A DNA stretch of 10,873 bases from a bacterium (GTDB taxonomy: Bacteria; Patescibacteriota; Minisyncoccia; Phycocordibacterales; JAKEFN01): contig JAKEFN010000013.1 of the NCBI GenBank assembly GCA_022616085.1, positions 1 through 10,873 on the forward strand. The letters run 5' to 3'. Below, piece by piece: positions 6,010-10,873 of this stretch (position 1 is the stretch's first letter; each line of letters opens with the position of its first letter). Made by a program: the position numbers and the translations under genes. Under the pieces are notes generated by a model, which was given only the letters and a program-made list of their open reading frames with translations, was not told where the DNA came from and searched no databases.

Positions 6010-8270
6010 GACTCTATTATGAGTAATTTTGGCTTATTTGTCTCTCCGGTTTCTCCACTGTCTTTTTTTTGCGCGATGCTCCATAGTTCTTCGGTGATAA
6101 AAGGCATGAAAGGATGGAGCATAAGGAGAGAATTTCTAAGAAGCGTGCCGAGGGTTTGCGCGCGCGATTTTTTCAATAGTTCGTCATCTCCGGCAAATAC
6201 AGCCTTGCTTTCTTCGATAATTTTGTCTGCGAGCGTATGCCACACATAATGATAGAGCGCTTCGCCCGCGATATGGAATCGATACGATGCGAGCGCTTCG
6301 GTTACGTCGCGGATAAGATTTTCCATTTCAGCGATATACTCTTTATCTTTTAAGGCTAAAGTTGCGGGTTGGCCGCTCTCATCGCCCATTTCTTCGGTGT
6401 GCAAAAGAATAAATCGCGCGATATTCCAAAGCTTGTTGCCAAAATGCTTGTATCCTTTGATTTTATCTTCGGAGAGACTGATATCGCTTCCAGCTGGCGC
6501 ACCGATAACAAGCGACATCCGCGTCGCGTCGGCCCCGTATTTTGCGATCATATCAATCGGATCAACGATATTGCCGATCGATTTCGACATCTTTTGCCCC
6601 TTCGCATCGCGCACCAGACCATGGAGATATACTGTTTTGAACGGCACTTCTCCCAGGAAGTACTCACTCATAAGGATCATCCGTGCCACCCAGAAAAACA
6701 AAATATCGTAGCCCGTTTCCAAAACGGAAGTCGGGTGGTAATTTTTCAAATCCAGAGAATTTTTATCGGGCCAGCCGAGTGTTGAGAAAGTCCAAAGGCC
6801 GGACGAGAACCACGTGTCGAGAGTATCGGGGTCTTGATGTAATTCTTTGACGCCGCATCTCGGACACCCTTCTGGTTTTTCAATAGAGACGATCGGTTTT
6901 ATTTTTTCACTTCTCGGCACTACCATTCTGTTCGTTTGTGGATTGTACATTATCTCTTTATCGGTACACGTTGAAAGCAAACAATACCACACCGGTATTT
7001 GATGCCCATACAAAATCTGCCGCGAGATGCACCAATCGCGAAGGTTGTCTATCCAGTGGTAATAAATTTTCTCAAACCGTTCGGGAATGATTTTTATCGC
7101 GCCACTCTCCACCGCCTCGCGCATGAGTTTCTTGAGAGTTGTTTTTCCGCCATCCTCCTTTGTGAATTCTTTGTTAACGGCAATAAACCACTGGAGCTTG
7201 GGAAGCGGCTCGATTGTACCCCCGCTTCTTTCGGCAACAGAAATATTTTGCACCATTTCTTCTTCTTTCTCAAAAAGATTATTTTTTTTGAGCCACTCTA
7301 CGATTTCTTCCCTTGCTTCCAAAGTTTTCTTGCCTTCAAGAGGACCTGAGTTTATTTTTGCATGCCCATTGATGACCTGTTTTATGGGGAGATTATTTTT
7401 TTCGGCAATGTGCCAGTCTGTTTGACTGTGAGCCGGAGTGAGGCCGACTGCTCCGGTGCCAAAACCTTCATCTACACTTTCGTCCGCAATAATTTTTATA
7501 TTGAGTTCATATCCGACAAAATCTTTTATCATAAATTGTTTCCCGATGTATTCTTTCCATTTTCCATTCGGGTGTACCGCGACGCCGGTATCGCCGATTT
7601 TCGTTTCCGGACGCGTGGTGGCGATGGGGATAGGGAAGTCATGCGAGTATTTGAACGTATAGAGTTTCCCCTTTGTTTCTTTATGCTCCACTTCATCATC
7701 TGATATTGTTGTCTGACCTTTTGGATCCCAGTTTACTATTCTATTGCCACGATATATGAGACCCTCTTCATACATTCGTTTGAATGCCGTGCGTACGGCA
7801 AGAGAGCGTTTTTTATCTAGTGTAAATGCCTCGCGGCTCCAATCCACCGATGCGCCCATTTTACGAACCTGGTTTACAATCGTATCATGACTTTCTTGCG
7901 CAAACTGCTCTGCGCGTTTAAAAAATTCATCGCGAGTAAGATCGCGTTTTCGTATGCCTTCTTTTTCGAGGATTTTTTCTACTTTTGATTGCGTGGCGAT
8001 AGCGGCGTGATCGGTTCCGGGAAGCCAGAGCGTTTTCTTTCCGCGCATACGTTCAGATCGAATCATGATGTCTTCAATAACGAGCATTGCCGCGTGCCCC
8101 ATATGCAAAATACCCGTCACATTCGGCGGCGGCATAATAATGGAAAAAGGCTCTTTGTGCCGCGGGGGCAGATTGTCGGGGTTGAAGTAGCCGCTTTCTT
8201 CCCATTTTTTATATATGCGCTCCTCGGTTTCCCGAAAGTCATAGGGTTTTTCGAGTCGTTCCGGTAACAT
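5991..8270 (-). CDS. valS: Valyl-tRNA synthetase, short form lacking the C-terminal coiled coil
   Basis: Class I synthetase that charges tRNA-Val. About 759 residues. PPPNVTGILHMGHA holds the HIGH-type motif (HMGH, 56-59). The CP1 editing domain is present with ATTRPETKIGDTGVAVHP and DEGFGTGAVGLTPAH (about 215-280). The catalytic core continues with WCISRQILYGHQIPVWY, a zinc-type CPRCG, DTLDTWFSSG, and KMSKS (about 559-563). The anticodon-binding helical domain ends at LHPFMPFITEELW followed by about 30 residues, so the usual C-terminal arm (roughly 150-200 residues in E. coli ValS) is absent. The predicted start is ATG 8270. An in-frame TTG at 8276 lies outside the expected mRNA. There is no Shine-Dalgarno; an extended -10 box lies seven bases upstream, implying a leaderless transcript. 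It is the first gene of valS-prsW-hsp20. Confidence 0.97.
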   Translation of the reverse strand: MLPERLEKPYDFRETEERIYKKWEESGYFNPDNLPPRHKEPFSIIMPPPNVTGILHMGHAAMLVIEDIMIRSERMRGKKTLWLPGTDHAAIATQSKVEKILEKEGIRKRDLTRDEFFKRAEQFAQESHDTIVNQVRKMGASVDWSREAFTLDKKRSLAVRTAFKRMYEEGLIYRGNRIVNWDPKGQTTISDDEVEHKETKGKLYTFKYSHDFPIPIATTRPETKIGDTGVAVHPNGKWKEYIGKQFMIKDFVGYELNIKIIADESVDEGFGTGAVGLTPAHSQTDWHIAEKNNLPIKQVINGHAKINSGPLEGKKTLEAREEIVEWLKKNNLFEKEEEMVQNISVAERSGGTIEPLPKLQWFIAVNKEFTKEDGGKTTLKKLMREAVESGAIKIIPERFEKIYYHWIDNLRDWCISRQILYGHQIPVWYCLLSTCTDKEIMYNPQTNRMVVPRSEKIKPIVSIEKPEGCPRCGVKELHQDPDTLDTWFSSGLWTFSTLGWPDKNSLDLKNYHPTSVLETGYDILFFWVARMILMSEYFLGEVPFKTVYLHGLVRDAKGQKMSKSIGNIVDPIDMIAKYGADATRMSLVIGAPAGSDISLSEDKIKGYKHFGNKLWNIARFILLHTEEMGDESGQPATLALKDKEYIAEMENLIRDVTEALASYRFHIAGEALYHYVWHTLADKIIEESKAVFAGDDELLKKSRAQTLGTLLRNSLLMLHPFMPFITEELWSIAQKKDSGETGETNKPKLLIIESWPHQS

Positions 8271-8277
8271 GCACAAA

Positions 8278-8286
8278 AGTATAGCA
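8278..8286 (-). promoter_or_regulatory. Extended -10 promoter of valS, leaderless
   Basis: The minus strand reads TGCTATACT (TGn plus TATACT), then seven bases, then the valS ATG at 8270. The expected transcription start coincides with the start codon. No convincing -35 is seen. It lies within the 63-bp divergent region shared with the Hint-domain gene. Confidence 0.5.
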
Positions 8287-8316
8287 GATATCCTCTGAAT
8301 GTTCTATCAGAAAAAA

Positions 8317-8327
8317 TATGATATTAT
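8317..8327 (+). promoter_or_regulatory. Possible -10 region of the Hint-domain gene
   Basis: Overlapping TATGAT (8317-8322) and TATTAT (8322-8327) precede the ATG at 8334 by 11 and 6 bases. No Shine-Dalgarno is present. The spacing again suggests a leaderless mRNA, but no -35 is evident and the region is simply AT-rich. Confidence 0.3.
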
Positions 8328-8333
8328 TTTAAT

Positions 8334-9227
8334 ATGGATAACCGAACCGCTTCTTTGGCTATCATTCTTACTTTGGCATTCGGCCTCGCGTTCGGTTTTT
8401 ATTTTGGCTACGACTATGGATGGGAACGGGCGATTTTTGAGTTCGGCATAAAGTCCGCGCCGCCTTCTGTCGTTCCGCCGGAGCCGACCCCCGCGCCAAT
8501 GCCGCCGCCGGCTCCATCGCCGCGGCCAACGCCCGTGCCTGTTCCAATTCCTCCGTCCCCGCCGCCTGAACCGGAACCTGCATACGAGGAAGTTTCGCTC
8601 TTGGAAGGCGATCGGGAAGGGTCGCTTCTTGTGGAGAAAATTTACCCCGACCACGTTACCGGCTTGAACTTTATGGAATATCCGATTGCGCGGGAGGAGG
8701 GATTTCCCATTACGCTTGCAATCGGTGAAAGCGCAAGTAACGGCTGCACGGTTACGATGACGCTCATTCGGATTGAAGGAACAAAAGCGATATTTTCAAA
8801 AACAACGGATTTGAATCGCCCCTGCCCGATTTGCCTCTCCGAAGGCACCCTCATTGATACGCCGGACGGTCTTCATCCGGTAGAAGATTTGAAAAAAGGC
8901 GATGCCGTCTGGACAGCGGATTCTTTCGGTGTGCGTATTCCGGCGATAATTATTGAAAAAGGGGAGACCCTGGCGCCCCGTGGCCATTTCATGATTCGTC
9001 TCGTTCTTGAAGGCGGCCGCGAGCTCCTGGTTTCTCCCGGGCATCCGACAGCGGATGGGCGGCGTATCGCGGATTTAAAACAGGGCGACATATACGATCA
9101 TTCGCGCATCATTGGGGCGGAGAGAGTTTCTTACGAAGGGGATAGAACGTATGATATTTTGTCTTCCGGCGAGACAGGTTTTTATTTCGCAAATGGTATT
9201 CTTATCGGAAGCACTCTTTCTCAATAA
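8334..9227 (+). CDS. Membrane-anchored proline-rich protein with C-terminal Hint (hedgehog/intein) domain
   Basis: A 297-residue protein. There is one N-terminal membrane segment (about 7-28, glycine-rich), then a Pro-rich linker (43-83, mostly PxP repeats), a small domain (about 85-162, with YPDHVTGLNF, TLAIGESASNGCTV), and a Hint domain (167-295). Hint evidence: CPICLSEGTLIDTPDG gives nucleophile-position Cys167 with an adjacent Cys164; VEDLKKGDAVWT follows; SPGHPTADGRRI holds the block-B His237; ADLKQGD; then TYDIL…GFYFANGILIGSTL. It lacks the His-Asn pair that splices the C-terminal junction in inteins, so only N-terminal thioester-type chemistry (as in hedgehog proteins) or a purely structural role seems possible. 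Related bacterial Hint proteins ending in GSTL are recalled, not checked. The small domain and linker probably lie outside the membrane. Function unknown. It is divergent from valS and convergent with lysC. Confidence 0.8.
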   Translation: MDNRTASLAIILTLAFGLAFGFYFGYDYGWERAIFEFGIKSAPPSVVPPEPTPAPMPPPAPSPRPTPVPVPIPPSPPPEPEPAYEEVSLLEGDREGSLLVEKIYPDHVTGLNFMEYPIAREEGFPITLAIGESASNGCTVTMTLIRIEGTKAIFSKTTDLNRPCPICLSEGTLIDTPDGLHPVEDLKKGDAVWTADSFGVRIPAIIIEKGETLAPRGHFMIRLVLEGGRELLVSPGHPTADGRRIADLKQGDIYDHSRIIGAERVSYEGDRTYDILSSGETGFYFANGILIGSTLSQ

Positions 9228-9233
9228 AAAAAT

Positions 9234-9252
9234 CCGCGCGGTTTAGGCGCGG
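9234..9252. terminator. Bidirectional terminator between Hint gene and lysC
   Basis: Six-bp GC stem CCGCGC (9234-9239) with GCGCGG (9247-9252) and a 7-nt loop. Rightward it is followed by TTTTGTT (serving the Hint gene, whose stop is at 9225-9227). Leftward it is followed by ATTTTTTTATT (serving lysC). The lysC stop codon (9243-9245) lies inside the loop, so the stem also encodes the last two lysC residues. Confidence 0.8.
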
Positions 9253-10679
9253 TTTTGTTCATCAACAAATGCTTTGTAAATGGCGCGTATGGCGCGTTCA
9301 AGATCCTTGTTCTCCACGCCGACAATGATGCTCCGGGCGCTTGATCCTTGGTTCACCATGCGGACATTAATCTCCGCGGATTCAATCGCACCCAGAATTT
9401 TTAGCGCAACTCCCGGCATATGAGTCATATCATGCCCCACTGTCGAGATAAGCGCCATGCCAGGCTTTACCATGATTGAGCCTGGTTTAAGATCCTGAAG
9501 GATTTTTCTTCTGATTAAATTAATTTTTCTCTCGGGGAAAGGGAGAAGCCACTTGTGAGCTTTTTTGTTGCATAATCTGAACAAAGGAAGCGCGATTTTG
9601 TCCGTGAGAAACCGGGCAAAGTGCGATCTTTGAATATTTTTATCAAGCGCCTTGGTATCGGCGATGATACTCACCGCATCAATACCGCCCGGGATATGTT
9701 CAATGTTTATTCCGAGCTTTTCAAAAATGGCGCACACGCGGCGCAGGAATCCGACCTGTTGGTTCATCCGAGTTTTTTCAAGCGTGATGACTGTGAAGTC
9801 TTTGCGTCCCGCGATCCCGACAAGGGAACCCGGCGTTCTTCTGATCGCCCGCGTATCATTATCAGGCACGATAAGCGTCCCGTCACTATCCGGCTCGTCT
9901 AGCTTCCTGATTCTCATGGGAATTTTTTTTGTGCGGAGCGGGAAAAGAGCGTCTTCATGGACCACATTCGCTCCCATATATGAGAGCTCGCGAAGTTCTT
10001 TATAGGTTACGACCCCGATTATATTCGGATTTTTTACAATTTCGGGGTGTGCCATATGGAGGCCGGAAACGTCTGTGTATTTTTCATATACTTCGGCACT
10101 TGCTTGCCATGACACTACCGCACCGGTTACATCCGTCCCGCCCCGCGAGAACGTCATTATTCTGCCGCTCGGAAGGGCGCCGTAGAATCCCGGGATGACG
10201 CATCCGCCAGTCTGTTCCAGGAGCACATTTCTTCGTTTCCAGGTCGCTTCCATGTTGACCGTTTTGTCCGGGTTGAAGCAAATAATCCGCGCCGCATCGA
10301 TGAATTCAAAGCCAAGCGCTTTGGCGAGAATTTTTGCCATTATATATTCGCCGCGGCTCGCGAGGAGCTCTACTTCCTGTTTTTTCCACGCGACTTTTTT
10401 TATGAAGTCAATATGCGGCGCAAGATCGAATTCTATGCCGAGGCCGCCAATTATTTTTGAATATGTTTGGGAGATGATATTTATTATAGTCTCCGCCGAA
10501 TAGTCAATATTCCCCCCTTCATTCAGAATATACAGAAGGTCTGTAATCCCGTCAGGTGCGGAAACAACGATATGTCTGCGGCGCGTGTTTGATTTCACGA
10601 TGTCGATAACTTTTTTTACTTGGTCGGCATCTTTAAGCGATGTTCCGCCGAATTTTGCAATGATCGGTTTTTCTTCCAA
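9243..10679 (-). CDS. lysC: Aspartate kinase (aspartokinase) with two ACT domains
   Basis: Phosphorylates aspartate, the first step toward lysine, diaminopimelate, threonine and methionine. 478 residues. Kinase domain: KFGGTSL (9-15), VSAPDGITDLLY (39-50), ASRGEY (107-112), PSGRIMTFSRGGTDVTGAV (170-188), KYTDVSGLHMAHP (200-212), ELSYMGANVVHEDAL (231-245). ACT domains: about 305-340 (GFLRRVCAIFEKLGINIEHIP) and 407-470 (ALISTVGHDM, INVRMVNQGSSARSIIVGV). SAP…TDLLY and EHIPGGID recall clostridial-type monofunctional enzymes. The stretch between ACT modules (341-403) seems longer and more basic than usual. The start is TTG at 10679, supported by AAGGAG six bases upstream (10686-10691). No dap or other pathway gene is adjacent. 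It ends on the shared terminator. Confidence 0.95.
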   Translation of the reverse strand: MEEKPIIAKFGGTSLKDADQVKKVIDIVKSNTRRRHIVVSAPDGITDLLYILNEGGNIDYSAETIINIISQTYSKIIGGLGIEFDLAPHIDFIKKVAWKKQEVELLASRGEYIMAKILAKALGFEFIDAARIICFNPDKTVNMEATWKRRNVLLEQTGGCVIPGFYGALPSGRIMTFSRGGTDVTGAVVSWQASAEVYEKYTDVSGLHMAHPEIVKNPNIIGVVTYKELRELSYMGANVVHEDALFPLRTKKIPMRIRKLDEPDSDGTLIVPDNDTRAIRRTPGSLVGIAGRKDFTVITLEKTRMNQQVGFLRRVCAIFEKLGINIEHIPGGIDAVSIIADTKALDKNIQRSHFARFLTDKIALPLFRLCNKKAHKWLLPFPERKINLIRRKILQDLKPGSIMVKPGMALISTVGHDMTHMPGVALKILGAIESAEINVRMVNQGSSARSIIVGVENKDLERAIRAIYKAFVDEQNRA

Positions 10680-10685
10680 GGGTTT

Positions 10686-10691
10686 CTCCTT
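10686..10691 (-). promoter_or_regulatory. Shine-Dalgarno deciding the TTG start of lysC
   Basis: The minus strand reads AAGGAG, then six bases (AAACCC), then TTG. No in-frame ATG exists near the N-terminus upstream of the KFGGTSL motif, so TTG is well supported. Confidence 0.8.
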
Positions 10692-10737
10692 TTTTAGGAT
10701 GATATTTCTTTCGAAAAAATAACAGAATGATTTTGAT

Positions 10738-10873
10738 TTGTCTAGAGCATGTTCAAAAACTCTTGACTACTACGAATTCATGTTGCGGGCTGCAAACGGC
10801 GGCTCGGAAAGCTCAAAATATCAACAATATTCTTCGCTTTCCTCGCCGCATTTTCGCCTCGCACCATGAATTC
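10738..10873. repeat. Right copy of the palindromic repeat
   Basis: Within it, 10774-10873 folds as a 100-bp imperfect palindrome. Its ends GAATTCATG (10774-10782) and CATGAATTC (10865-10873) are perfectly inverted, AAAGC (10808-10812) pairs with GCTTT (10836-10840), and AATAT/ATATT closes a 5-base apical loop at about 10822-10826. Positions 10738-10773 are an imperfect reverse complement of 66-104 at the left end. The last 65 bases equal positions 1-65 exactly. No ORF or transposase was recognised. It lies upstream of lysC and could also affect lysC transcription. Confidence 0.85.

Noticed and set aside
8307..8654. Leftward Arg/Gly-rich ORF opposite the Hint gene
   Set aside because: It is the antisense of the GC-rich proline-codon linker, so its low-complexity RRR/WRR composition is a shadow.
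1..10873. Complete circular plasmid or phage of 10.8 kb suggested by the 65-bp terminal overlap
   Set aside because: The content is core metabolism and translation genes (valS, purF, lysC, nth) with no replication, partition or capsid gene. A dispersed repeat at both contig ends explains the overlap better, although read data would be needed to exclude a circle.
10738..10873. Hairpin telomere of a linear replicon or a tRNA/ncRNA gene
   Set aside because: A read-through hairpin telomere would give identical arms, but these arms are diverged. No cloverleaf or known ncRNA pattern was recognised.

Overview
The window looks like chromosomal DNA from a reduced-genome bacterium of the Candidate Phyla Radiation (Patescibacteria, Parcubacteria-like). 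This is inferred from the protein styles. There is a short Hsp20 with an acidic N-terminus and a conserved 'QLTVDVYQTP…ENYFYQE' type core. The valyl-tRNA synthetase has no C-terminal coiled coil. There are several small membrane-anchored exported proteins, a tiny Cys-rich protein, very tight gene packing, and at least three genes that appear to be read from leaderless mRNAs. Core housekeeping genes (valS, purF, nth, lysC, serC) show that it is not a virus or an ordinary small plasmid. No rRNA, tRNA, CRISPR array or transposase was seen.

Layout from left to right. Positions 1-104 are half of a long imperfect palindromic repeat, and the matching copy closes the window (10738-10873). The two ends share an exact 65-bp direct repeat. 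A terminator (231-255) ends a leftward serC-type phosphoserine aminotransferase gene (266-1423). A divergent intergenic region (1424-1598) then carries promoters for serC and for a rightward cluster: a membrane-anchored DUF7282-like protein, nth (endonuclease III, with an odd Fe-S site), a 47-residue basic protein, a 55-residue Cys-rich protein, and purF with a strong ribosome binding site and its own terminator. Facing purF is a leftward operon valS > prsW-like > hsp20 (8270 to 4828). Sharing a 63-bp divergent promoter region with valS is a rightward gene for a membrane-anchored, proline-rich protein with a Hint (hedgehog/intein) domain. It converges with leftward lysC (aspartate kinase, TTG start) on a bidirectional terminator whose loop holds the lysC stop codon.

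Functions: purF (first purine step), lysC (first step of the aspartate family, which leads to lysine and diaminopimelate) and serC (serine) are biosynthetic genes scattered singly rather than in pathway operons. The valS-prsW-hsp20 group combines tRNA charging, a membrane protease and a chaperone. It may be a stress or proteostasis unit, or simply reflect compact packing.

The observations most worth a second look are: the palindromic direct repeats at the two ends; an Nth iron-sulfur motif reading Cys-x6-His-x2-Cys-x5 with a TGA stop exactly where the fourth cysteine should be, that TGA also forming part of an extended -10 promoter for the next small gene; the repeated TGnTATACT-ATG leaderless arrangement; and the anchored Hint protein.
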